From Ignavibacteria bacterium (GTDB lineage Bacteria > Bacteroidota > Ignavibacteria > Tepidaquicellales > Tepidaquicellaceae), in contig JADHVP010000022.1 of assembly GCA_016783945.1 (NCBI GenBank), forward strand, positions 1-35,584: a stretch of DNA of 35,584 nt, written 5' to 3'. Position numbers and translations under genes: made by a program. The notes beneath the pieces were generated by a model. That model did not search any database, had not been told where the DNA came from, and worked only from the letters and a program-made list of their open reading frames with translations. The first letter of the stretch is position 1. Every line of letters begins with the position of its first letter. Shown piece by piece: positions 7,875 through 16,163 of this stretch.

Positions 7875-8099
7875 GTTAAAATAGTTTGAAATTAATGGTT
7901 TGTTAAAAATTAATTTTAATAAACATTGGAACATATTAATTGCATAATTTAAATACAATACTATATAAAATTTGCAAATCACAAAAATTATTAGCTTAGG
8001 TCAAAGGTCTAATAAGATTGAGATATAATATATTAAATCTCAAAATTAATTTTTTAATATTTTGACACACGAATTTGCACTTGATAAGACACACATTTA

Positions 8100-8116
8100 T
8101 ACACATATTATGTGTA
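8100..8116. promoter_or_regulatory. Operator-like palindrome upstream of the antitoxin gene
   Basis: TACACATA-T-TATGTGTA is a perfect inverted repeat 22 bases before the antitoxin ATG, downstream of the TTGACA candidate promoter. Ribbon-helix-helix antitoxins commonly bind such palindromes to repress their own operon, and a related ACACA unit occurs at 8091-8095. Autoregulation is inferred from position. Confidence 0.5.
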
Positions 8117-8138
8117 ACAATTTAACAAAGGAGCGTCT

Positions 8139-8393
8139 ATGCCAACTGTTCAATCTTTTAACAAAAAAGAACGATTAAGTTTTTTTATTAACTCTGAAAC
8201 ATTAAAAAGAGTCAATAATATATCTAAACAAACTAAACTGCCTGTGAGTGAAATAGCCCGGAGAGCTTTGCAAAATTATATTAACCAGATTGAAAAAGAG
8301 AAAATAGAAAAGGAGCTTGAGGCTGGGTATAAAGCAAATTATGAATATTATTTAAAATCTCAAGAGGAATGGAAACATGCAGATAAAGAATAA
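8139..8393 (+). CDS. Ribbon-helix-helix antitoxin of a MazEF-type pair
   Basis: An 84-residue protein whose first 50 residues fit a ribbon-helix-helix DNA-binding fold: a strand in ERLSFFINSETLKRV, then two helices with PVSEIARRALQNYI. The charged C-terminal helix with KANYEYYLKSQEEWKHA is the expected toxin-binding part. RHH antitoxins paired with MazF-type toxins are known (for example Bacillus EndoAI). A strong Shine-Dalgarno (AAAGGAG) precedes the ATG, and the end overlaps the toxin gene by 17 bases, the usual coupling that keeps antitoxin in excess. Confidence 0.8.
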   Translation: MPTVQSFNKKERLSFFINSETLKRVNNISKQTKLPVSEIARRALQNYINQIEKEKIEKELEAGYKANYEYYLKSQEEWKHADKE

Positions 8394-8757
8394 AACCGGG
8401 ATAATTGATCCACTTCTTCGGGGAGATGTTTACCTTGTTAATCTTGACCCTATTGTGGGTAAAGAAATTGGGAAAGCCCGTCCTGCGGTAATTATTCAAA
8501 ATGATATTGGTAACAAATTTAGCCCTGTCACTATTATAGCTCCTATATCAAGTGTAAAAGAAATAACTAAACCTATTCCAATAATGATTTTTCTTGAGAA
8601 AGAAGAAGGTGGACTAAAAGAGGAAAGTTATGTTGACTGCGGACAAATTCGAACAGTTGATAAAGATAAAAGATTAATCACGAAATATGGATCATTAGAT
8701 AGACATAAAATGCTTGAGATTGACGAAGCCCTGAAGATTTCTCTTTCTCTTAAATAA
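8377..8757 (+). CDS. mazF: MazF/PemK-family mRNA interferase toxin
   Basis: A 126-residue toxin of the CcdB/MazF fold that would cut mRNA at a short sequence. Family hallmarks are LRGDVYLVNLDPIVGKEIGK near the N-terminus, ARPAVIIQND, VTIIAPISS, and CGQIRTVDKDKRL toward the C-terminus. The arginine in LRGD and the small hydroxyl residues of PISS are at the catalytic positions of characterised MazF proteins. About 12 extra residues precede the conserved start, but the overlap with the antitoxin and the nearby AGAGGAA support this ATG. No truncation or frameshift is visible, so the pair looks functional. Confidence 0.88.
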   Translation: MQIKNKTGIIDPLLRGDVYLVNLDPIVGKEIGKARPAVIIQNDIGNKFSPVTIIAPISSVKEITKPIPIMIFLEKEEGGLKEESYVDCGQIRTVDKDKRLITKYGSLDRHKMLEIDEALKISLSLK

Positions 8758-8799
8758 GCCAAAGAGGGTAACATTTTATTACTATAATCAAATCAATAA

Positions 8800-10098
8800 A
8801 TGGATATAATATATTTAATAATTGGAATTCTCGTCGGTACTCTTTTCACGTATTTTATTAGCAAGTATAAATTCAAAAGCAGCGTAAGCAAATCGGAAGA
8901 GAGAAGTTCACTTCTTGAAAAAGAAATTGAAAAGACTGAGAGCGAACTTTCAGGTGAAAGGGACAAGGTTTTGAAACTTAACTCTGAGCTATCAGCCGGT
9001 AAAGCTGATTTTTTGAATTTACAAAACAGACTTGAAGAAGAGAGAAAAGAGATAGAAGAATTGCAGACTAAGTTTACAAAAGAATTTGAAAACCTTGCGA
9101 ATAAGATTCTCGAGGAGAAGAGCGTTAAGTTTACGGAACAGAACAGAGAAAATTTAGACCAGATACTAAGACCATTAAGTGAAAAGATAAAAGATTTTGA
9201 AAAGAAGGTAGAAGATAAATATTTGAAGGAGTCTAATGAAAGAGCAAGTCTTGTTCAGCAGATTAAAACACTTCACGAGCTTAACCAGCAAATGAGCAAG
9301 GACGCAAACAATCTTACAAAAGCGTTAAAAGGTGACTCTAAAGCCCGCGGCAGCTGGGGTGAATTTATTCTCGAGAGTGTTCTTGAAAAATCTGGTCTTG
9401 TAAAAGATAGGGAATACAAAATTCAGGAGAGTTTCAAAACCGCCGATGGCAAGCTTCAAAAGCCAGATGTTATTGTTTATTTACCTGATGATAAAAATAT
9501 AATTATAGATTCAAAAGTCTCATTAGTAGCGTACGAACAATTTAGTTCAACGGATAATGAAGCCGAAAGCACCGTTTCTTTGAAAGAGCATATTAGGTCG
9601 ATACGAAATCATATTAAGGAATTGGGTGAGAAGAATTATCAAAGTCTATATAAACTGAACAGCCCTGATTTTGTTTTAATGTTTGTACCAATTGAACCGG
9701 CATTTGCATTAGCTGTTCAGAATGATCCCAATTTGTTCTATGAAGCTTTTGAGAAGAATATTGTTATCGTTAGCCCCACCACTTTACTCGCCACGTTAAG
9801 AACGATTGCAAGTATATGGAAGCAGGAGAAGCAAAACAAGAATGCTTTAGAGATCGCTAGGCAAAGCGGCGACTTGTATGATAAGTTCGTTGGCTTTGTT
9901 GATGATTTGTCTTTGGTTGGAAGTAATATAAAAACTACTCAGGCGAATTATGATAAAGCTATGAATAAATTATCAGAGGGACGGGGTAATTTAATAAGAA
10001 AAGCAGAAAACATTAAAGAACTTGGAGCAAAAGCAACGAAATCACTTCCACAGTCATTACTCGATGAATCACCGGAGGAAAATTTAAAGATAGAATAG
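8800..10098 (+). CDS. rmuC: RmuC-family DNA recombination protein
   Basis: A 432-residue protein with an N-terminal membrane anchor (residues 2-20), a long coiled coil (about 25-105) and the RmuC domain. Diagnostic blocks are KGDSKARGSWGEFILESVLE, followed by KPDVIVYLPDDKNIIIDSKVS, which has the acidic and lysine residues of a PD-(D/E)XK-like nuclease core, and FVLMFVPIEPAF. RmuC limits recombination at inverted repeats in E. coli; its biochemical activity is not settled. The gene stands alone, 42 bases after the toxin gene, and may be read through from it. Length and domain order are typical. Confidence 0.92.
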   Translation: MDIIYLIIGILVGTLFTYFISKYKFKSSVSKSEERSSLLEKEIEKTESELSGERDKVLKLNSELSAGKADFLNLQNRLEEERKEIEELQTKFTKEFENLANKILEEKSVKFTEQNRENLDQILRPLSEKIKDFEKKVEDKYLKESNERASLVQQIKTLHELNQQMSKDANNLTKALKGDSKARGSWGEFILESVLEKSGLVKDREYKIQESFKTADGKLQKPDVIVYLPDDKNIIIDSKVSLVAYEQFSSTDNEAESTVSLKEHIRSIRNHIKELGEKNYQSLYKLNSPDFVLMFVPIEPAFALAVQNDPNLFYEAFEKNIVIVSPTTLLATLRTIASIWKQEKQNKNALEIARQSGDLYDKFVGFVDDLSLVGSNIKTTQANYDKAMNKLSEGRGNLIRKAENIKELGAKATKSLPQSLLDESPEENLKIE

Positions 10099-10151
10099 TA
10101 TTCAAAAAAATGACTGATATTAAATGAAATTCATAAGCATAATCTGTGAAC

Positions 10152-10168
10152 CTGTCTGCGCCAGGCAG
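10152..10168. repeat. CTGYCTG palindrome, likely copy of the 5132 repeat family
   Basis: CTGTCTG (10152-10158) faces CAGGCAG (10162-10168) across a CGC loop, with one G-T wobble. The arms match the CTGCCTG core of the hairpin at 5132-5152. It lies 53 bases after the rmuC stop, where it could act as a weak 3' structure. Confidence 0.4.
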
Positions 10169-10298
10169 ATCAGTGGCTTGAAAAGTAATAAGCTGTCCGA
10201 TAGAAATTTTTAACAGATGTTGCAATTGCTTACAAAACATCTTTTTCATTTGCTTAGATAAAGATTTCTATTATCGTTAAATTGAATTAAATAACTTT

Positions 10299-10796
10299 AT
10301 GAAAAAACTTTTAAAGAATTATACGAATTACAATCTCTGGGCGAATTCAAAAATTTGTTATTTCTTATCAGCTATTAATGAAACCGTGAATGATGTGATA
10401 ATGAATGACCGTATAACGATTATTAATGAAACGGTGTATAAAATATGGGATAATGAAACAATATGGTACAACAGGTTCAACGGAGATACAACATCGAAAA
10501 ACACGAGTGAAAACTTCAACGGCAGCTTCATTGAATTCCAAAAGAAATTTCTTGACCAGTCTCATAGATTAGTTTCGTATGCAACGTCTCTTGATGAAAG
10601 CCAACTTAACTCAGACTTTGAGTATTCTACTCCTGATGGGGAAAAATTCAAAACGCAGTTGTATAGAGTGATTATGCATTGTGTTAATCATTCAACTTTT
10701 TTAAGAGGACAAGTTGTAACTATGCTAAGAAATGTTGGTTATGAGAATCTTTCGTCGCTGGATCTTGAGACTTATTTAAAGGAAGGTCAAAATTAA
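10299..10796 (+). CDS. DinB-fold protein with an altered metal site
   Basis: A 165-residue four-helix protein of the DinB/YfiT-like family, identified by YTNYNLWAN at the start, the ETVYKIWDNETIWYNRF helix and the C-terminal VIMHCVNHSTFLRGQV helix. The family includes thiol-dependent metalloenzymes, and usually binds a divalent metal through three histidines. Here the last helix keeps HCVNH, but the first helix has lysine (YKIWD) where family members normally have histidine. It may therefore bind metal differently or not at all. Its substrate is unknown. The stop is 14 bases before the RidA remnant begins. Confidence 0.75.
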   Translation: MKKLLKNYTNYNLWANSKICYFLSAINETVNDVIMNDRITIINETVYKIWDNETIWYNRFNGDTTSKNTSENFNGSFIEFQKKFLDQSHRLVSYATSLDESQLNSDFEYSTPDGEKFKTQLYRVIMHCVNHSTFLRGQVVTMLRNVGYENLSSLDLETYLKEGQN

Positions 10797-10810
10797 TTTA
10801 TTATTGTTTA

Positions 10811-10876
10811 ATTGAAGTCAAAGTTCCTGTAGACCCGGGAATGCTTGTGGAAATTGAAGCTGCCGCTATTATTTAA
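10811..10876 (+). pseudogene. Decayed C-terminal tail of a RidA (YjgF/L-PSP) gene
   Basis: In the frame starting ATT at 10811 the translation is IEVKVPVDPGMLVEIEAAAI plus one Ile, then TAA at 10874. This matches the conserved RidA C-terminus (VEVxxLPxxxLVEIEAxAxx), where the family's final strand lies. Nothing RidA-like precedes it: the DinB gene ends at 10796. RidA deaminates reactive enamine/imine intermediates; only about 21 of the usual 125-130 codons remain, so this is a scar of a deletion. The match is short and made by eye. Confidence 0.55.
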
Positions 10877-10899
10877 AAACATAAACTCAGTTTATTAAT

Positions 10900-11691
10900 A
10901 TGAATTGCCCGATTTATATAGTCGATGCTTTTACAGATAAAGCATTCAAAGGAAACCCGGCAGCAGTCTGCTTACTGAATGAAGATGTTGATTCGAACTG
11001 GATGCAGAGTGTTGCGGCTGAGATGAACTTATCCGAAACAGCATTTCTAAGAAAGAGCAGTAAAGGTTTTGAACTACGGTGGTTTACTCCGGAAGTTGAG
11101 GTTGATTTATGCGGGCATGCTACATTAGCAAGTGCACATATATTGTGGGAGAGTTCTTTATTAGAAAATAGTGAGGTAGCAATTTTTAATTCAAAAAGCG
11201 GAGTATTAACCGCAGAAAAAAAGAATAAAGAGATTGAACTTAATTTTCCTTCAATGTCTATAAAGGAAATTGGAGGAACAAAGGAGTTGCAGGAAGCTCT
11301 CGGAATAGATTTTGTTTACTCAGGGAAGGCAAAGGGTTATTACATTTTTGAGGTTGAATCGGAAGACATTGTCATAAATACAAAACCTGATTTCAGTGCT
11401 TTGAAAAAAATAACTGATTGTGGAGTAATTGTTACTTCAAAATCTTTTTCAAAGGAGTTTGATTTTGTATCGAGGTTCTTTGCCCCGGCTTATGGAATAA
11501 ACGAGGACCCGGTAACAGGTTCGGCGCATTGTGTGTTAGGACCTTACTGGATGAAAAAATTAAACAAAAATAATATGAGAGCATTTCAGGCTTCCAAAAG
11601 AGGAGGTGTTTTGAGTATTAGGGTTGAGGATGAAAGAGTTTATATAGCAGGGGAAGCAGTGACAGTATTGAAAGGTGAGTTGTTAGTTTAA
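10900..11691 (+). CDS. PhzF-family isomerase/epimerase
   Basis: A 263-residue member of the PhzF (diaminopimelate-epimerase fold) family. It shows the opening IVDAFTDKAFKGNPAAVCLL, the catalytic glutamate E46 in LSETAFL, DLCGHATLASAH in the middle and the second-half signature EDPVTGSAHCVLGPYW. Family members isomerise small metabolites; most, like this one, are not inside phenazine clusters and their substrates are unknown. Length is normal. The gene follows the RidA scar, which may once have been its operon partner in metabolite repair, and it converges on the cyclase gene with only 42 bases between the stops. Confidence 0.88.
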   Translation: MNCPIYIVDAFTDKAFKGNPAAVCLLNEDVDSNWMQSVAAEMNLSETAFLRKSSKGFELRWFTPEVEVDLCGHATLASAHILWESSLLENSEVAIFNSKSGVLTAEKKNKEIELNFPSMSIKEIGGTKELQEALGIDFVYSGKAKGYYIFEVESEDIVINTKPDFSALKKITDCGVIVTSKSFSKEFDFVSRFFAPAYGINEDPVTGSAHCVLGPYWMKKLNKNNMRAFQASKRGGVLSIRVEDERVYIAGEAVTVLKGELLV

Positions 11692-11733
11692 GAAAAAGAT
11701 TCTGTTAAGATTGAGTTGCTTACGGAATAATAA

Positions 11734-14700
11734 TCAATCCTTTTTTGATGTAAGCCCCCCTATCCTTTTTTTATATTTGAATGCTTTCGTAATCCTGTAA
11801 ATCTTTTTATACATTTTCAAAGATTCTTTTCTGTGTTCATCTAATTGGTTTTTATCAACAATGTTGTCTTCGTTAATAGTAAGTAGCTGGTACAATTCGT
11901 AATGCAGATCTGCTATATCTTTTTCTTCATTAGTAGTGTTAAATAATTTTTGAAGTTGTACGATCGATTTTTCCTTGCTTTCAATAAAGTACTCAGTTTT
12001 ATGTAAAAGCAAATTAGCTTTAAAAATATTATCGTTACTTCCTTTATCAACGGGTTTTTTTATAACTTCCGATATTAATTTATTAGCTTGCCTGTATTTC
12101 TTTTGAAGGAAAAGCACCTCAGCTTTTTCTATTAATATATGAATTAAATTATAACTTGCACCGATTTCATTACAGATTAAGATTGCTTCATCATAACACT
12201 TTATGGCTTTGTCATACTCGTTTTTTTCTTTATGAACGTTTCCGACATTACCAAGGTTAATTGAAATAATTCTTTTACTTCCAAGTTCGTTAAGAATTTC
12301 AAGAGAATTTTTTAAGTACTCAAGTGCTTGCTCGTAACTTCCCAGTTCAGTATGTACAATCCCAATGTTTCCAAGTGCAATAGCGATCCCTCGTTTGTGT
12401 CCAAGCTCTTTGCAAATCTTTAATTGCTTTTCGTAATATATCATTGCTTTTTCGAGCTTACCTTTATTAACATACAGGTTGCCAATGTTTCCAACTACCA
12501 TTGTTATTCCTGCTTTATCACCCAATTCCTCTAAAATTTTTAATGATCTTCCAAGATATTTCAATGCTTGTTTGAAATCGTTTTTTTCAATAAAAATAGT
12601 TCCTAAATTTCCTAAAGCTGCTGAAATGCCTTTCTTATAACCTAAGCTTTCACATATCATTAACTGCTTTTCATAACACTTAATAGCATTAGCCAGGTCT
12701 CCTTTATCGTAGTATACATTTCCCATATTGCCTATGGTCATTGATATTCCAATCTTGTCGTCAAATTCTTCTAAAATCTTAAGAGACTTACCTAAGTATT
12801 TTAATGCATGGTTATAATCACCCTGTTCTTTTAAAACATCCCCCATGCTTTCGACAGCAATGTGTATCCCTTTTTTATTTCCGGCTTCTTTATTAATCAG
12901 CAATTGTTTGCTGTAGAAATTCATGGCTTTGTTGTAATCACCTTTCTCATAATATATGTCTCCCAAGCTTCCTATACTTGATGCTAAACCGGTTTTGTCC
13001 TGAATTTTTTCGAACAAGTGTATTGCTTTTTCCTGGAAGGAAATTGCCAGTTCATAATCGCCTTTATCTTCCCGAACTCTTCCCAAAGCACTATAACTTT
13101 TTCCCATGTTACTAAGATCATTATTATTTTCTGCTTTCCTCAGAGATTTTTTGAAAACATTTTGTGCTTCATCAAACTTTCCAGTCAATTGTAAAACACT
13201 ACCTTTTATCACCATATATTCTGTTTCAATTTTAAAGTCACCAAGCATTTCTGCAATGGTAATTACCTGCTCACATTTCTCGATAGTTTCTTCGTTGTTA
13301 TAGTTCTTTTTATATTTATTTGCTAAGTCTTTTTGTAAATTAAGATATTCAATTACGGCATCTTTGTTGTCTGATAACAGTTCTTTCGTTAGTGTTATTA
13401 AATTGTTCTCATTAATAATATTATTCCCTACGCCAAAATGATAACCATATTGTTCTAAGGTTTTTAAAGTGAAAGCATCACCGGATAATTTCATTATTGA
13501 GTTTGCCGCTAAAAGATGAAGTTCGCGTAATCGTGCCCGCATTTGCATGTTATAAACTACATCTCTCAACAAAGTATGCTTGTAAACACATTTTAGTTCC
13601 TCTATCACTGCCCAAATCTGTTTTTTCTCAGCGGCTTTTATTTTGGTCAACAGATCATCAACGTCTTTTAACATTTGGGTTATTACCTGTATTTCAAACT
13701 CCTTTCCTAAAACCGAAGCTGTTTGTACTACTTCTTTTATTTCGGATGTCAGCCTGTCAAATCTTGATAATAACACACTGTTAATTGTTGAGGGGATTGT
13801 TTCTTCGGTTGTTAAAGAGAAGGGCGTTCGTTTACCTTCTTTAATGTGAGTGTCTGCTATTTCTAATGTAAAAACTTCATTTCTTTTTTTCCAATACTCT
13901 CTTTCTTTAAAATCAAGAATCAACTGTTCTATGAAAAAAGGATTACCATTTGTTTTCTCTTTTAAAAACATTGCTGAACTTTCATCAATCTTATCGTCTA
14001 ACAACTGCTCTGTAAGAGATTTTGTCCCTTCAAGCGAGAGGTATTCGAGCTCAATATCACAGTGAGGAATGCTGCTGTCAAGATTTAAAGAGAACTTACT
14101 GCCATCCTCAAGATACCTGCTGGAGATAACAATTGCGAGAGGCAGGTCGCTTATGTTTCTGGCTAGCACATTCAATAATTCCTTGGAATCATTATCAAGC
14201 CACTGAGCATCTTCGATTTCAATAATTACAGGTTGTAGCAGACACCCGGCAATTATCAAATTGTAGAATGCAAATAATGTATTCTCGAATCTTAATTGAG
14301 GGTCTAATTGTTCATAAAGAGAGTCTTCCCAGTGAAGATCGACCATAGCACCGAGTATGGAGCGAGTTCTTTCTAATTCATTGCTGATATGGGTTATGTC
14401 TTCGCTTTTATTTTTATTAGCATGTAGGGTTTCTTGTAATTTAGATATTAGCAGATCTACTTCCCGGTTGAATGCATTCTTATTTTCTTCAATAGAATTA
14501 TTAAGTGATTGTTTAAAATAATTTGTAAGAAAATATTTAAATGGATTAAGGGGTTGCCTGATTATCTCTTCGTTAGGACAATAGAGCCAGCGAATGGTGT
14601 TGGCTTCTACAAGCTTTTTCCTGAATTCATCAATTAACCTTGTTTTGCCTATACCAATTTCACCGTTTATATACACTACCCCTGCGAACCTGTTTTTAAA

Positions 14701-16035
14701 AATAGTCTTAATAAAACTCATCATTTTTTTTAGTTCGGTATCTCTGCCCACAATTGCACTGGTGTTTAGATCAGTGAATTTTTCTTCCTGTTCATCTATT
14801 AATCTGTAGGGTGTTATTTTATCCTTATAACCTTTGAAATTTTGTTCGGGTTGTTTTTCAAAATAGTATTCCTCTTTAAGTTTTTGATAGATTTTCTCAT
14901 CTGTCCAGACCTCTCCCCAATTTGCTGTCATCATGAAGCGCGCAGCTAAATTAACTTTACTTCCCAACATTGTGTATTGATTGCGTTCATCGCCTCCTAT
15001 AATTCCTGCATACACTTTTCCAAAAGTTATTCCAATCCGGTATTTTAAATTATTCAAAAGTGAATCATCAAAAGTTTTCTGCTTTGTTGTTGAAATAAAG
15101 TTTAGTGCTCTTGTTAAGTTGTCTTCATAAGAAATGGGTGCTCCGAAGAAACACGGGATGACTCCTCCTTTATCTCCAAAGTCAAAATTTTCTATATAAC
15201 CGGAATAAAAGTTTATACTGTCGATAAGTATAGTAAAGAATTTATTTAGTTCATTGTTTTCAGTAATACCGTCGAAAGAAATAAATACTGAAACCACATT
15301 TCTAAACTCTCCCGGCTCTTTAACTTTGAAAACTGCTTCAGAAAAAAACTTCTTTGAAAAGATTTCTTTTGTAAATCCTAAATGGCTTGTGCCGGTTTTA
15401 TGTATTGAAAGTTTTGTGTTTGCAATCTTAACACCTTGAAGTTTAAAGAAATTGCTCTCGGTTTGTTTTAACTCTATACCTTCGGATTTTAAATGTTGTT
15501 TAATTCTTTCATCGATGATTATTTCATTTATACTTCCTGCATTTTCGGATAATGCACAGTTATCAATTGCGTTACCCATAAAGTAAAAGGATTTATCTTT
15601 GCTGCCCACAATTGCCCATTTAACAATACCTGTTGATAATCCAATGCTGACCCCGAACTCAAAACTTCCAAACTTAGTTTTTTGCACCGGGTTTTCCTTA
15701 AACCTTTGTAATATTTTTTCCGCACAAAGAACAATATTTTGTGCCTGGGTAAAATGTGATTGATCTTGTAATAAAGGGAAAATAGAGGTAAATGCATCTC
15801 CTGCAAAAGTTGAGATGAAACCACCATATTCATATACATGATTAACAGTGGATTTAAAAATATTTTTTAAAATATCTGATAATACTTCTGCCCCCTCATT
15901 GCCTCCTTGCATTAGATTTTCTGTTAAGCTTGTAAACCCCGATATATCTATGAACATTGTAAAAGCATCCATCTCTCCTTTCAGGATGTTGTTCTTGTAA
16001 TTATTTAATATGAAATCCGGTACTAAATTTTGCAT
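11734..16035 (-). CDS. Soluble-adenylyl-cyclase-like protein: two class III cyclase domains, P-loop ATPase, TPRs
   Basis: A 1433-residue cytosolic protein with the ADCY10 (sAC) domain order. C1 (about 20-210) keeps both metal aspartates, D30 in FIDISGFT and D80 in FAGDAF, but has IDNCAL in place of the Asn/Arg motif. C2 (about 245-414) lacks the first aspartate (FISFDG) yet keeps K289 in FGDKGG, T355 in YTMLG and N362/R366 in VNLAARF. Together they make one complete ATP-cyclising site. Then come an NTPase with Walker A GEIGIGKT (458-465), Walker B IIEIEDAQWLD near 605-615, and about ten TPRs (roughly 930-1320). Likely makes cAMP under control of the ATPase-TPR part. It converges with PhzF and diverges from the secreted propeller gene. 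Confidence 0.88.
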   Translation of the reverse strand: MQNLVPDFILNNYKNNILKGEMDAFTMFIDISGFTSLTENLMQGGNEGAEVLSDILKNIFKSTVNHVYEYGGFISTFAGDAFTSIFPLLQDQSHFTQAQNIVLCAEKILQRFKENPVQKTKFGSFEFGVSIGLSTGIVKWAIVGSKDKSFYFMGNAIDNCALSENAGSINEIIIDERIKQHLKSEGIELKQTESNFFKLQGVKIANTKLSIHKTGTSHLGFTKEIFSKKFFSEAVFKVKEPGEFRNVVSVFISFDGITENNELNKFFTILIDSINFYSGYIENFDFGDKGGVIPCFFGAPISYEDNLTRALNFISTTKQKTFDDSLLNNLKYRIGITFGKVYAGIIGGDERNQYTMLGSKVNLAARFMMTANWGEVWTDEKIYQKLKEEYYFEKQPEQNFKGYKDKITPYRLIDEQEEKFTDLNTSAIVGRDTELKKMMSFIKTIFKNRFAGVVYINGEIGIGKTRLIDEFRKKLVEANTIRWLYCPNEEIIRQPLNPFKYFLTNYFKQSLNNSIEENKNAFNREVDLLISKLQETLHANKNKSEDITHISNELERTRSILGAMVDLHWEDSLYEQLDPQLRFENTLFAFYNLIIAGCLLQPVIIEIEDAQWLDNDSKELLNVLARNISDLPLAIVISSRYLEDGSKFSLNLDSSIPHCDIELEYLSLEGTKSLTEQLLDDKIDESSAMFLKEKTNGNPFFIEQLILDFKEREYWKKRNEVFTLEIADTHIKEGKRTPFSLTTEETIPSTINSVLLSRFDRLTSEIKEVVQTASVLGKEFEIQVITQMLKDVDDLLTKIKAAEKKQIWAVIEELKCVYKHTLLRDVVYNMQMRARLRELHLLAANSIMKLSGDAFTLKTLEQYGYHFGVGNNIINENNLITLTKELLSDNKDAVIEYLNLQKDLANKYKKNYNNEETIEKCEQVITIAEMLGDFKIETEYMVIKGSVLQLTGKFDEAQNVFKKSLRKAENNNDLSNMGKSYSALGRVREDKGDYELAISFQEKAIHLFEKIQDKTGLASSIGSLGDIYYEKGDYNKAMNFYSKQLLINKEAGNKKGIHIAVESMGDVLKEQGDYNHALKYLGKSLKILEEFDDKIGISMTIGNMGNVYYDKGDLANAIKCYEKQLMICESLGYKKGISAALGNLGTIFIEKNDFKQALKYLGRSLKILEELGDKAGITMVVGNIGNLYVNKGKLEKAMIYYEKQLKICKELGHKRGIAIALGNIGIVHTELGSYEQALEYLKNSLEILNELGSKRIISINLGNVGNVHKEKNEYDKAIKCYDEAILICNEIGASYNLIHILIEKAEVLFLQKKYRQANKLISEVIKKPVDKGSNDNIFKANLLLHKTEYFIESKEKSIVQLQKLFNTTNEEKDIADLHYELYQLLTINEDNIVDKNQLDEHRKESLKMYKKIYRITKAFKYKKRIGGLTSKKD

Positions 16036-16163
16036 AAATTGAATTTATTAAATATACATGTAAAAGTTAATTGTATAAAATTGAAACAAATTCTAATCCT
16101 TTTAAAACGTTTCAAGAATTGCTATTTTATAATGTAATCTTTTTATTAACTAATTAATGGACA

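Larger units (their letters stand above)
7806..8138. other. Divergent AT-rich control region between the RRM gene and the toxin-antitoxin operon
   Basis: No gene is visible in these 333 bases. They must carry two outward-facing promoters. Apart from the 7849-7874 hairpin and the 8100-8116 palindrome, a TTGACA hexamer at 8062-8067 stands 17 bases before a weak TAAGAC at 8085-8090, a possible promoter for the toxin-antitoxin pair. Confidence 0.5.

Noticed and set aside
8281-8499. 72-codon minus-strand frame across the toxin-antitoxin overlap
   Set aside because: Antisense to two well-supported genes and without a ribosome site.
15528-15839. 103-codon minus-strand frame inside the cyclase gene
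   Set aside because: Out of frame with intact C1 domain coding; composition is that of a shadow frame.
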